From NCBI GenBank assembly GCA_034111645.1, contig JAWUWW010000003.1:32788-96787 (forward strand): a stretch of DNA of 64,000 nucleotides, given 5' to 3'. The notes below the pieces were generated by a model that saw only the letters and a program-made list of their open reading frames with translations, was not told the DNA's origin and ran no database searches. The position numbers were made by a program, and so were the translations under genes. This document shows, piece after piece, positions 44,801 through 53,093 of the stretch. How positions within the stretch are numbered: position 1 is the first letter of the stretch; each line of letters begins with the position of its first letter. The stretch is from CANLBN01 sp034111645 (GTDB lineage Bacteria > Pseudomonadota > Gammaproteobacteria > Pseudomonadales > Cellvibrionaceae).

Positions 44801-45244
44801 GACACTATTTGGTCTGCTAACAGGAGCGCTAGGAGCTGCTTCGTTGAAAACCGGCAAATCTAATAACAAGGTATATTCGCGTAGCAGGCGACCACTAGGC
44901 CATTGCACTTCGACCAAGAAATTTAAATAGGGTTCTGTTATAGGTTTGGGAGATGTAACTTTTATAATAGGATTAGATGGGTTTTTTAGATCAACCTCGA
45001 ATTCGAAGCTAGATAAAAAGAATAGGCGATCGACACCAACACGTTTGAAATCCTCGCGAGAAGCCAATGCAGCAAAAATTTCGTCTTTAGATAAGTCGCG
45101 GACTTTTAAAAGTTTTATTTCAGCATTTAAAGGTTGGTTAAACTGAGATTTTAACGTTATCTCACCTAATCCTAAGGCTGATGCAAAGCCAGAATAAAGA
45201 ATTCCAACGGTACTTAAAACTAAAGCGATAGTGCGGAGCTGCAT
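41810..45244 (-). CDS. fimV: FimV-like polar hub protein with LysM domain and Asp-rich cytoplasmic region
   Basis: Peptidoglycan-binding inner-membrane protein that organises the cell pole, type IV pili and twitching in Pseudomonas (FimV) and Vibrio (HubP). In 1144 residues: signal peptide (about 1-23), the conserved N-terminal domain (LGLGEITLKSQFNQPLNAEI), a Pro/Ala/Ser linker, a LysM domain at about 208-268 (DYKVKSGDTLWDITEATLAD), a coiled coil at about 350-400, one membrane helix at about 475-495, then about 600 very acidic cytoplasmic residues and a C-terminal TPR-like cap (TKLDLAKAYMDMGDREGAED). Within the acidic part a TPR-like segment lies near 565-600. The acidic part includes tandem repeats (separate entry). 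Neighbours usg-asd and truA are as in Pseudomonas. Confidence 0.93.
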   Translation of the reverse strand: MQLRTIALVLSTVGILYSGFASALGLGEITLKSQFNQPLNAEIKLLKVRDLSKDEIFAALASREDFKRVGVDRLFFLSSFEFEVDLKNPSNPIIKVTSPKPITEPYLNFLVEVQWPSGRLLREYTLLLDLPVFNEAAPSAPVSRPNSVAIASPIQVTPAPQASASRPVVSAPSSANSSANSASAPKPVAPIPAPKETAPEPTFNVQSSVEDYKVKSGDTLWDITEATLADSQASMNQKMIAILQANPNAFIKGNINRLKNGRVLRIPTNEEVANVSYQQAIDTVREQNQAWSAENKSAQKAVLTSAVPSVSASQDAAKVEGRLTLGSAGSGQSSVKGTGASGSGESLQNELAIASDELARSTRQNQELSSRISELESQIETMESLVSVTSDQLKALEVTSKIADENDSTSADTIADQNVATSQESTDSQESPVSSTEAVPAAVQEPAPFVVPEPATPNNFAPAAEPSLVQTIIEFLKTNMLIVGGALLGLLVALLVLMRLKKKPEDDLNDFELDEENEDLFDLDDNILGDDNDLDDASYEEDNAFSMDEDLDESVQAQTEDVVAEADIYVSFGQEDKAIELLQKEIQQNPDNADARLGLLKIFAKSQNSTGFDEQYAQLLPLGNVYANDQAMALRKEIENAEPFDTDQYSLKDDGLDFLDEIESDDLDLDIDLDSAAKSLDDGSIALSETDSDFDSDELSLDLDDVSNSAKDNKNKSKTDPSNTDFSLDFDDLDELDDDLSKDNNEKLAASSDLDDVEDIEFSLDLDDGDEIESEDISLDLDSELEDDSLDDMEFDLDLDLNDDLDASLTANEKSNVSVKENKHSFGELDEDDDFSIELDDLDDNLETSLESKDKASEKDLDDELDNDFDLELEDLDDDFSLELDDLDDNVKTSSESTETDGLDDDFDLELDDLDDNVKTSSQLTETDDLDDFDLELDDLDDNVKTSSKLSEEESGDGLNNDFSVELDGDFLDLEEDDNAGDNKKASSSLSIDADDIESAKSEIDSDDSLELDSPPPTDFDMASLDEEIDAMTSGMDDSSAGQDESAETLDIDTGEELELSGDQEDEVKPSKLNINDANEDKVISADDELDFFEESDEVSTKLDLAKAYMDMGDREGAEDILNEVMEEGNEQQKSDAKLLMESL
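42402..42612 (-). repeat. Tandem repeats in fimV (ELDDLDDNVKTSS units)
   Basis: Three close copies of a 26-27-residue unit (78-81 bp), each beginning ELDDLDDNVKTSS and ending in a variable SxxTETDxLDDDFDL part, with more diverged copies upstream in the gene (for example ELDDLDDNLETSLES). High DNA similarity between copies suggests recent expansion by slippage or recombination. Confidence 0.85.
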
Positions 45245-45822
45245 AGGGTTACCCTGTTTATCTTCTTATCGTATCAAGTCATAAAAACTACGATCTTTTG
45301 ACTTGATCAAAATAGGTTCACATTGTGAATGTTTATTCTTATTATAGATTACTAACGAGATTTATCAAAAACCTCGAATAAACTTTCACAATTCGCTCTA
45401 AGTATTCATTATAAATAGATTTTTATCAACTACTGAGACCTGACAATCACTCTTTAAACTGCTGTTTTTTGATTAAAATAACACTCTTAAGTAAAGTTTT
45501 TGCTATTTCGTCAAATAAACTAAGTAATCAATAGTTGGTAGTTTCGTTAAAATTCAAACATCATTAATGAGTTTTTTATAATAAAAGGAGCCTGTATTAA
45601 CAATAGATGCTTAATTACAGACTGTAAGATCCAATATTGTAAGCAGTAATTTTAGATATTGGAGGTTAAAGTAGCGATTAATGACAAAATGTTAGACATT
45701 AATCACAATTGAATTACTGCTTGGTCATATAAATATTAACAGCAAATAGCTATTTACACCTTGCTTATGACCTAGCTAATGCATAGCTTTTTTTATAACT
45801 AACCGTTTGATAATAGAGAATT
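45245..45822. promoter_or_regulatory. fimV upstream region with two inverted repeats
   Basis: 578 bases with no gene. Close to the fimV start there are two palindromes: TCAAGTCA (45274-45281) with TGACTTGA (45299-45306), and TTCACA-T-TGTGAA (45317-45329). The first could form a hairpin in the fimV leader; the second could be an operator. The rest is AT-rich without recognisable features up to the MITE-like element. Confidence 0.45.
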
Positions 45823-45985
45823 GAGACCTTTGCACGAAAGCCATTTCACTTCCATCCGGGTTTCCCCCTCAAGGGGGCACCGAGGAAAAACCTACTCAAT
45901 CAGTCATTCATCACACACAAACTCCCTCTTGACCTGCGTTTTTGCCTTGTCTGAAAGCAAAATCATCTTCCGTGCAAAGGTCTCG
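45823..45985. mobile_element. MITE-like element with 18-bp terminal inverted repeats
   Basis: A 163-bp block bounded by GAGACCTTTGCACGAAAG (45823-45840) and its near-exact inverse ending GTGCAAAGGTCTC (right end at 45985; one mismatch in 18). It carries no gene, is visibly more GC-rich than its surroundings and contains an internal CCCCCTCAAGGGGG hairpin at about 45865-45878. This is the form of a non-autonomous insertion sequence derivative. No clear target duplication is seen. It lies 11 bases downstream of the usg stop codon. Confidence 0.75.
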
Positions 45986-45996
45986 AGTTAGCACAA

Positions 45997-47001
45997 CTAA
46001 GCTTTAATTAAAGATTCAGCAATCAAAATAGTATTAATAGCAGCACTTTTACGAATATTATCAGTTGTAACCCAAAGGTTAATACCGTGATCATTGCTCA
46101 TATCATGTCGAATCCGGCTAACAAATATACTTTCTTTGCCGGTTGAATGAGTAACTGGGGTAGCTGAATGCTTACCGCCTTTATCATCTATTACCTTTAT
46201 CTCACTACATGCCTCAAGAGTCTCTTTGATTTCCTTAAGACTAACAGCTTCTCGTGTATCAATATTCACCATCATGCTGTCGGCATAAAAAACTGGCACC
46301 TGTATAGAAGATACATTGATAATAAGATTTTCATTGCCCAATACTCGACGTGTTTGCGTGGCCAAACGCTTTTCTACATCTGTATGGCCATCACCACGAA
46401 TTTCACCTACATATGGCAGTACATTAAAAGCAATTTGTTGTGGATAAATTTTATGTTCGGCACCACGGCCATTAAGTAAACTCGCGGTTTGTGCAGCCAG
46501 CTCGCTGATCGCTTTCTTGCCGTGACCAGACACTGATTGAACAGCTGTCACATTGACACGCTCAACACCCATGCGATCATCGAGAAGTTTAAGTATTGTC
46601 GCTAGCGGGATAACATTACTATCTGGATTAACTACTATTTCGGGACGCGCCATTAAAAGCTGGCCATTCACTTGAGGCACCACTAGTGGTGCAGACTCTG
46701 CAAATACTTGGCTATTGTCTATAGTTAAACACCCTAATGCTTGAGCGTGAGGTAACATCTCAGCTGATACTGCATCAGTGGCGACAAAGATAGCTAATTG
46801 AGCTTTGCTGAAATCGAATTTTTTGAGCTCAGTTACCATCACCGGCTTACCATTGAACATCAGGCTAGTTCCCGCTGTACGCTCGCTCGCCAGCAAATAT
46901 AAATTATTTACTGGAAACGATCGCTTAGCTAATAGTTCAACAATTGCCTCACCTATTGCGCCAGTTGCACCAACTATAGCTACATCTATTTTGCCCGTCA
47001 T
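45997..47001 (-). CDS. usg: USG-1-like semialdehyde-dehydrogenase homologue, probably non-catalytic
   Basis: A paralogue of aspartate-semialdehyde dehydrogenase (334 aa) of the kind encoded next to asd or truA in E. coli and Pseudomonas; no confirmed activity. It keeps the Rossmann loop VAIVGATGAIGEAIVELLAK and the dimerisation domain (VSGHGKKAISELA), but at the place of the catalytic Cys motif (NxCT in ASADH) it reads NPDSNVIPLATIL, with no Cys. So it cannot use the standard mechanism. asd lies about 200 bases upstream on the same strand. Confidence 0.88.
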   Translation of the reverse strand: MTGKIDVAIVGATGAIGEAIVELLAKRSFPVNNLYLLASERTAGTSLMFNGKPVMVTELKKFDFSKAQLAIFVATDAVSAEMLPHAQALGCLTIDNSQVFAESAPLVVPQVNGQLLMARPEIVVNPDSNVIPLATILKLLDDRMGVERVNVTAVQSVSGHGKKAISELAAQTASLLNGRGAEHKIYPQQIAFNVLPYVGEIRGDGHTDVEKRLATQTRRVLGNENLIINVSSIQVPVFYADSMMVNIDTREAVSLKEIKETLEACSEIKVIDDKGGKHSATPVTHSTGKESIFVSRIRHDMSNDHGINLWVTTDNIRKSAAINTILIAESLIKA

Positions 47002-47204
47002 ATCTACCCTTAATTTTAATAGCGTTTATTTATCCTAAAAACTGCAATTGGCACGAACAACTTTGCAAATTATTACTGCGCACTGAGTCTTTGCAATCGT
47101 TTACTGGCCTGATTAATCTTGGGAGAACTAAATATCTAGCGCCGAGAAATTAGGCCAGTTTTCATCAGTTAACGACAGTTTTTAGGCGTATTTAAGCTTA
47201 GTCG

Positions 47205-48356
47205 TTATTGACGATTTAGCAGTATTTGTAACATGCGCCTCAAGGGCTCGGCAGCACCCCATAAAAGCTGATCACCCACGGTAAATGCACTTAGATATTC
47301 TGGGCCCATATGCATTTTTCGGAGTCGACCAACAGGAATAGTTAACGTACCGGTAACCGCTGTTGGCGTTAACTCATCAAGCGTTGCCTCTTTATGATTA
47401 GGAATCACTTTGACCCAATCATTGGCATTAGCAATCAAGCTTTCAATTTCATCCATTGGCAGATCTTTTTTTAGTTTGATTGTCAGCGCCTGACTATGGC
47501 ATCGCATTGCACCTACGCGCACACAAATTCCATCAACTGGGATATGCGGGATAAGTGTTGCAACATCGCCCTCGTAGGCAGCATCAATAGCCGCCCCTGA
47601 AATTATTTTGTTCGTCTCCGCATCTGCTTTCCATTCTTCACGGCTCTGACCCGAGCTGAGCTCGCTATCGATATAAGGCAACACACTTCCTGCTAATGGC
47701 ACGCCAAAATTTTCGTGTGGCAGACTACCATCACGCAACTTAGCCGCTACTTTTTTATCGATATCTAAAATTGCAGAGGCTGGATCAGCTAGTTCGGTTA
47801 CAACGCTATCGCGCAAGTCGCCCATTTGATTTAACAACTCGCGCATATGACGAGCACCACCGCCACTTGCCGCTTGATACGTCATTGCAGATATCCACTC
47901 AACGTGGCCGGCATTAATCAAACCACCAATCGCCATTAGCATTAAACTAACGGTACAGTTACCACCGATAAAATCTTTCACTCCATTATTTAGAGCGGCC
48001 TCAATCACTGACGAATTAACAGGATCGAGTATAATCACAGCGTTAGCTTCCATGCGCAGTGATGAAGCTGCATCAATCCAGTAACCCTCCCAACCTGATT
48101 CACGCAATGGCTTAAAAATAGATTTCGTATAGTCACCGCCTTGACAACTGATAATGACATCCATGTTGCTAAGTTCTGCAATATCACTAGCATCTTTTAA
48201 TGGCTCAATGTCTTTACCAATGGCAGGACCTTGCCCACCCACATCTGATGTCGTAAAAAAAACAGGATCAAAGGCTAAAAAATCATTTTCTTCGATCATT
48301 CGGCCCATCAAAACTGAACCAACCATACCGCGCCAACCAACAAAACCTACTTTCAT
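47205..48356 (-). CDS. asd: Aspartate-semialdehyde dehydrogenase
   Basis: Reduces aspartyl phosphate to the semialdehyde for lysine, threonine, methionine and diaminopimelate. The 383-residue protein is of the E. coli type: MKVGFVGWRGMVGSVLMGRM, catalytic Cys in FIGGNCTVSLMLMAIGG, SGGGARHMRELLNQMG and the active-site His in RCHSQALTIKL. It is slightly longer than E. coli Asd (367 aa). Followed by usg and fimV as in Pseudomonas, and divergent from the acyltransferase gene at 48590. Confidence 0.96.
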   Translation of the reverse strand: MKVGFVGWRGMVGSVLMGRMIEENDFLAFDPVFFTTSDVGGQGPAIGKDIEPLKDASDIAELSNMDVIISCQGGDYTKSIFKPLRESGWEGYWIDAASSLRMEANAVIILDPVNSSVIEAALNNGVKDFIGGNCTVSLMLMAIGGLINAGHVEWISAMTYQAASGGGARHMRELLNQMGDLRDSVVTELADPASAILDIDKKVAAKLRDGSLPHENFGVPLAGSVLPYIDSELSSGQSREEWKADAETNKIISGAAIDAAYEGDVATLIPHIPVDGICVRVGAMRCHSQALTIKLKKDLPMDEIESLIANANDWVKVIPNHKEATLDELTPTAVTGTLTIPVGRLRKMHMGPEYLSAFTVGDQLLWGAAEPLRRMLQILLNRQ

Positions 48357-48589
48357 TAAATTATTTAAACCTCATATAAAAAACTATCCGATTAAGGGGC
48401 TGCAGTTTACCGTAGAACCTCTAGATAAAAAACTAATACTCCCCCTTTATTATTTAAAAATTCTTGGAATTAAAATACGCCTAGCTTATATTCAATAACA
48501 TACTATAAACTGAGCTTTTTTATTCTGTCATGGGTCATATTGTTATAAACAGTCTTATTATAATTCTGTTGTAATATACCCTTTACAGC

Positions 48590-49567
48590 ATGACCCTTTA
48601 TAATAAAATCTCAACCATAAGCTCAGACCTTATAAACCATATTAAAAATTCAATGAAGAATCTTAAAATCAAACTTATTATCAGTTTAATGTCTTTAATT
48701 AGCCTAATGCCGTTGTCTTGGCATCAAGCAATTGGGCGTGTTGTTGGCAGGCTTTACTTTACGCTTAATAAAAAAAGACGGGCAATTGCCCTATGTAATA
48801 TTGAACATTGCTTTCCTGAATTAAGCACAAAAGAACAACTTGATTTATTAGAAAAAAATGCCGAAGAAACTGGCATGTGGTTTTGCGAAACACCATTTGT
48901 GTGGTTTGCAAAGCCGACACGAGCAATGCAAAAGGCTACCATTAAAAATCCAGAGAAATTACAAGAGGCCTTTGACCGTCAAAAAGGTGTTGTTATTATC
49001 ATGCCTCACTTCGGCAACTGGGAAATGATGAATTATTATTTACCTCAAAATTACCCATCGGGCTGCATGTATAAAGAGGCTGACTCAGCAACTCTCGAAA
49101 AAATTATTACCGATAGCCGCGAACGTGTTGGCACCAAAATGTTTAAAGTAGATATGAATGGAGTAAGACAAGCGCTAAAGCACTTAAAACAAGGTAATTT
49201 GTTGGTTATTTTATCTGACCATCTGCCCGAAAAAAATGCAGGCGTATATGCACCCTTTTTTGGACTACAGGCACTAACAGGAAAAATGACTCACACCTTT
49301 GCGCGTCATAATAAAGCGACGGCATTAGTTGTGACTGCAACCCGAAAACCAAAGGGTGCAGGTTTTGAAATAGAATTTAACGATGTAGAAGATATGGATT
49401 CGAAAGATCCTGTTGCCGCAGCAACAGGACTTAACAAAGCGATAGAAAAAATTATTAGAACAGCACCCGAACAATATCAGTGGCTTTACAGACGTTTTGG
49501 TCGCCAACCAGAGGGCGAATTAACGATTTATCAAAAATATAAACCGCTTAAAAAAACAGTTAACTAA
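48590..49567 (+). CDS. LpxL/HtrB-family lipid A acyltransferase
   Basis: Inner-membrane acyltransferase of the lauroyl/myristoyl-transferase family, which adds secondary acyl chains to lipid A. The active-site HX4E motif is HFGNWE in IIMPHFGNWEMMNYY (about residue 141-155); SDHLPEKNAGVYAPFFG and the C-terminal YQWLYRRFGRQPEGE are further family marks. A membrane helix (IKLIISLMSLISLMPLSW) is near the start. ATG 48590 gives 325 residues; ATG 48653 would give a more usual 304 with the helix directly at the N-terminus, and neither has a clear ribosome site. The stop overlaps the convergent leuB stop by four bases. Confidence 0.88.
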   Translation: MTLYNKISTISSDLINHIKNSMKNLKIKLIISLMSLISLMPLSWHQAIGRVVGRLYFTLNKKRRAIALCNIEHCFPELSTKEQLDLLEKNAEETGMWFCETPFVWFAKPTRAMQKATIKNPEKLQEAFDRQKGVVIIMPHFGNWEMMNYYLPQNYPSGCMYKEADSATLEKIITDSRERVGTKMFKVDMNGVRQALKHLKQGNLLVILSDHLPEKNAGVYAPFFGLQALTGKMTHTFARHNKATALVVTATRKPKGAGFEIEFNDVEDMDSKDPVAAATGLNKAIEKIIRTAPEQYQWLYRRFGRQPEGELTIYQKYKPLKKTVN

Positions 49568-50652
49568 CTTAATTCATTAACGACAGCATCACCCATTGCT
49601 GCTGTTCCGACTTTTGTAACTGCAGGGTCATCAGAATAAATATCTGCTGTACGTAAACCTTTATCTAATACTCTACCAACTGCGCTAGCTATTGCATCTG
49701 CAGCTTCTGGCATGTTGAGTGAATAACGTAACATCATCTCTACCGATAGTATGGTGGCTAACGGATTAGCGATATTCTTCCCTGCAATATCTGGTGCAGA
49801 TCCATGAACTGGCTCATATAGGCCTAAACCAGATGAATTAAGAGACGCCGAGGGCAACATACCAATAGATCCCGTTAACATCGCTGCACAGTCAGATAAA
49901 ATATCGCCGAATAAATTACCCGTCACCATTACATCAAATTGTTTGGGTGCGCGAACTAATTGCATAGCAGCATTATCAACATACAAATGCTCTAGCGTTA
50001 CATCGCTATAATCTTTTGCAATGCGCTCCATTACCTCACGCCAAAGACCTGAAACCTCTAGTACATTAGCCTTTTCAACAGAGCATAAACGTTTATCTCG
50101 CTTCTGTGCAATTTCAAAAGCATTGCGACCAATACGTTCGATCTCGCTCTCGCTATAAACCATAGTGTTATAGCCTTGGCGTTCACCATTTTCGAGTGTG
50201 CGCACACCCCGTGGCTCACCAAAATAAATGCCGCCAGTTAACTCGCGTACGATCATTAAATTCAAATCGGCTACTAACTCTTTTTTAAGTGATGACGCAT
50301 CTGCTAACTGTGGGTATAAAATGGCTGGCCGCAAATTAGAAAACAAATCTAATTCTGCACGAATTTTTAAAAGGCCTTTTTCAGGTCGAATAGCACGCTC
50401 TAGAGTATCCCATTTAGGTCCACCAACAGCACCTAACAAAATAGCATCGCTATTTTTTGCAATTTCGATAGTCTCGTCGGTTAGCGGAATACCGTGTGCA
50501 TCAATCGAGCAGCCTCCAATCAATCCCTCTTGATACTCAATACCTAAAGACATCTTTTTATTTAGGCATGCAATCACTTTTTTGGCTTCGGCGACAATCT
50601 CTGGTCCAATACCATCACCAGCGAGTAATAATAATTTTTTAGACGCTTTCAT
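49564..50652 (-). CDS. leuB: 3-Isopropylmalate dehydrogenase
   Basis: NAD-dependent oxidation and decarboxylation of 3-isopropylmalate in leucine synthesis. In 362 residues: GDGIGPEIVAEAKKVI at 13-28, AVGGPKWDTLERAIRPE near 75, ELTGGIYFGEPRGVR near 136, and VTGNLFGDILSDCAAMLTGS near 235 that binds metal. 153 bases after leuD on the same strand, a long gap for leuD-leuB, with no gene or terminator seen in it. Confidence 0.97.
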   Translation of the reverse strand: MKASKKLLLLAGDGIGPEIVAEAKKVIACLNKKMSLGIEYQEGLIGGCSIDAHGIPLTDETIEIAKNSDAILLGAVGGPKWDTLERAIRPEKGLLKIRAELDLFSNLRPAILYPQLADASSLKKELVADLNLMIVRELTGGIYFGEPRGVRTLENGERQGYNTMVYSESEIERIGRNAFEIAQKRDKRLCSVEKANVLEVSGLWREVMERIAKDYSDVTLEHLYVDNAAMQLVRAPKQFDVMVTGNLFGDILSDCAAMLTGSIGMLPSASLNSSGLGLYEPVHGSAPDIAGKNIANPLATILSVEMMLRYSLNMPEAADAIASAVGRVLDKGLRTADIYSDDPAVTKVGTAAMGDAVVNELS

Positions 50653-50805
50653 TTAACCCATAACCTCTGTGGCTTATTCATCTGATGTAGATAAATTAGA
50701 AATTTTTACTAAGCGCAAATAAAATATTTGCCTAACTCATTTTATAATGTGCCTTATTAAATTGATTATTAAGGCGCATCTGCAAAACACTCTGATAAAA
50801 AATAC

Positions 50806-51453
50806 TTATTTAATCGTATCGAATAACCAAGGGGCTTCAGCGCGTCGTTTTTGTTCGTAGGCTTTAATAAAATCGGTATCTTTCAAGGTCAAACCAATAT
50901 CATCTAAGCCATAAAGCAGGCAATGACGACGGAAAGTATCGACCTCAAAAGAGAAGCTCTCGCCTGTTGGAGTCACTACCAACTGCTGATCTAGATCAAT
51001 GGTTAACTGATAACCAACATTTGCGTACATTTCTGCAAACAATTGATCAATAATTGACTCATCTAAAACAACGGGCAACAGACCATTTTTAAATGAATTA
51101 TTATAAAAAATATCCGCATAACTCGACGCTAAGATTGCACGAAAACCATAATCATCTAGGGCCCATGGCGCGTGTTCGCGGCTTGACCCACAACCAAAGT
51201 TCTCGCGTGCTAATAATACTGAGGCACCTTGGTAACGTTCAAAGTTTAGCGGGAACTCGGGATTAAGCGCGCGACCCTCGCAAGATTGATCGGGTTGCCC
51301 TTCATCTAAATAGCGCGCTTGATCAAATAAATTTTTTCCAAAACCACTGCGTTTAATGGATTTTAAAAACTGCTTTGGAATGATCATATCGGTATCAACA
51401 TTCGAGCGATCCATAGGCGCTACAATACCTGTCATTTTTGTAAATGCCTTCAT
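50806..51453 (-). CDS. leuD: 3-Isopropylmalate dehydratase small subunit
   Basis: Swivel domain that completes the active site of isopropylmalate isomerase with LeuC. The ATG at 51453 (215 aa) directly follows the leuC stop by one base and has GGAG six bases upstream; an in-frame codon at 51471 lies inside leuC and is rejected. Motifs: MDRSNVDTDMIIPKQFLKSI near 10 and LLARENFGCGSSREHAPWAL near 75. Coupled to leuC. Confidence 0.96.
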   Translation of the reverse strand: MKAFTKMTGIVAPMDRSNVDTDMIIPKQFLKSIKRSGFGKNLFDQARYLDEGQPDQSCEGRALNPEFPLNFERYQGASVLLARENFGCGSSREHAPWALDDYGFRAILASSYADIFYNNSFKNGLLPVVLDESIIDQLFAEMYANVGYQLTIDLDQQLVVTPTGESFSFEVDTFRRHCLLYGLDDIGLTLKDTDFIKAYEQKRRAEAPWLFDTIK

Positions 51454-51454
51454 C

Positions 51455-52885
51455 TTAACTCTCCAATACAAACTGTCTTACATCAACAAAATGGCCAGCA
51501 ATTGCAGCAGCTGCTGCCATCTCAGGGCTCACAAGATGTGTGCGCCCACCATAGCCTTGACGGCCTTCAAAATTACGATTCGACGTAGACGCACAATGTT
51601 CGCCCTCGCCTAATTTATCGGCATTCATTGCCAAACACATAGAGCAACCCGGCTCGCGCCATTCAAACCCCGCTTCTATAAATATCTTATTTAGGCCCTC
51701 GGCCTCAGCTTGCTCTTTTACTAAACCGGAACCTGGGACCACGATCGCCTCTTTTATACTGTCGGCTTTTTTACGGCCTTTAACGACCGCAGCGGCGGCT
51801 CGCATATCTTCAATTCGTGAATTTGTACAAGAGCCTATAAATACACGATCAAGATAAATATCGGTAATTTTTTGTCCTGCCTTTAATCCCATATAGACAA
51901 GAGCGCGCTCCATGCCTGCCTTTTTATGTGCATCAAGTTCATCGGCGGGATTGGGTACGCAAGCGCCTACATTAACCACCATTTCTGGCGATGTGCCCCA
52001 ACTCACCTGAGGATCGATAGCTGCACCGTCTATCTCTATGACCTTATCAAACACAGCATCATCGTCACTGACTAATAACTGCCACTCTTTAAGAGCCGCC
52101 TCCCAATGAGCCCCTTTTGGCGCGAAGTCTCGGTCTTTTACATAATTAATCGTGGTCTCATCAACAGCCACCATACCTGCTCGTGCACCGGCTTCTATCG
52201 CCATATTACAGACGGTCATGCGTCCTTCCATGGTCATGTCACGGAACACCTGCCCACCAAATTCAAGGGCATAACCATTACCACCAGCAGTGCCAATTTT
52301 AGCAATAATAGCTAACACAACATCTTTGGGCGTAATTCCTGTGCCTAATTGGCCGTCGACTTTAACCAACATATTTTTCATTTTTTTGGTCACTAAGCAC
52401 TGGGTAGCCAATACATGTTCAACTTCACTTGTGCCAATACCGTGAGCAAGGGCACCTAATGCACCATTGGTTGCCGTATGTGAATCACCACAGACGACCG
52501 TCATTCCTGGAAGGCAGGCACCGGATTCAGGCCCAATAACATGGACAATACCTTGGCGACGATCATTAATTTTATATTCAGTAATACCAAAACTATCGCA
52601 GTTGTCATCAAGTGTTTTGACTTGAATTTTAGACACAGGATCTTGAATTCCGTCAATACCCGAAGCACGTTCTTTAAATGTTGTGGGCACATTGTGATCA
52701 GGTGTTGCCAATATACTATCGACACGCCAAACAGGTCGCTTAGCAAGACGTAAGCCTTCAAAAGCTTGTGGGCTTGTTACTTCGTGAACGATATGACGGT
52801 CAATATAAATAAGTGCCGACCCATCGTCTCGTTGCTTAACTAAATGCGCATCCCATAATTTATCGTAAAGGGTTTTTCCAGCCAT
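51455..52885 (-). CDS. leuC: 3-Isopropylmalate dehydratase large subunit
   Basis: Aconitase-family [4Fe-4S] enzyme that isomerises 2- to 3-isopropylmalate. The 476 residues begin MAGKTLYDKLWDAHLV; cluster cysteines are in FIGSCTNSRIEDMRAAA and EPGCSMCLAMN, and GDSHTATNGALGALAHGIGT is the substrate-binding loop. First gene of leuC-leuD-leuB, with a good promoter and a LysR-type operator upstream, so it is probably under the divergent LysR regulator. Confidence 0.97.
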   Translation of the reverse strand: MAGKTLYDKLWDAHLVKQRDDGSALIYIDRHIVHEVTSPQAFEGLRLAKRPVWRVDSILATPDHNVPTTFKERASGIDGIQDPVSKIQVKTLDDNCDSFGITEYKINDRRQGIVHVIGPESGACLPGMTVVCGDSHTATNGALGALAHGIGTSEVEHVLATQCLVTKKMKNMLVKVDGQLGTGITPKDVVLAIIAKIGTAGGNGYALEFGGQVFRDMTMEGRMTVCNMAIEAGARAGMVAVDETTINYVKDRDFAPKGAHWEAALKEWQLLVSDDDAVFDKVIEIDGAAIDPQVSWGTSPEMVVNVGACVPNPADELDAHKKAGMERALVYMGLKAGQKITDIYLDRVFIGSCTNSRIEDMRAAAAVVKGRKKADSIKEAIVVPGSGLVKEQAEAEGLNKIFIEAGFEWREPGCSMCLAMNADKLGEGEHCASTSNRNFEGRQGYGGRTHLVSPEMAAAAAIAGHFVDVRQFVLES

Positions 52886-53012
52886 AAGATCATCTTCCCA
52901 TTAACTAAATATTAACTGTCACCAACAAATAAGATAAAAGCCATCACTTAAAACATAAGCTTAAATAAACAACTTAAATCGATAGCTTTAAAAATAACTT
53001 GTATATGGCACC

Positions 53013-53041
53013 ATAATACGCCACACGAAAACACAAAACAA
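53013..53041 (-). promoter_or_regulatory. Candidate sigma-70 promoter of leuC
   Basis: On the minus strand TTGTTT (53041-53036) and TATTAT (53018-53013) are 17 bases apart, about 130 bases before the leuC ATG. The LysR-type palindrome at 53063-53079 then lies near -65, the usual place for an activating site. Confidence 0.6.
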
Positions 53042-53062
53042 ATTCATATTTATACTTGTTTA

Positions 53063-53079
53063 CATTCCCAACAGGAATG
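53063..53079. promoter_or_regulatory. Candidate LysR-type operator between leuC and the LysR gene
   Basis: CATTCC-CAACA-GGAATG is a perfect interrupted palindrome of the T-N11-A kind. Its end is 14 bases before the LysR ATG, where binding could repress the regulator's own gene, while it sits near -65 of the leuC promoter, where it could activate. Confidence 0.6.
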
Positions 53080-53093
53080 AATAGTATTTATCA

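Noticed and set aside
45997..48356. usg and asd as a split single gene
   Set aside because: Each has its own full Rossmann start and full length; usg is a known paralogue next to asd in this lineage.
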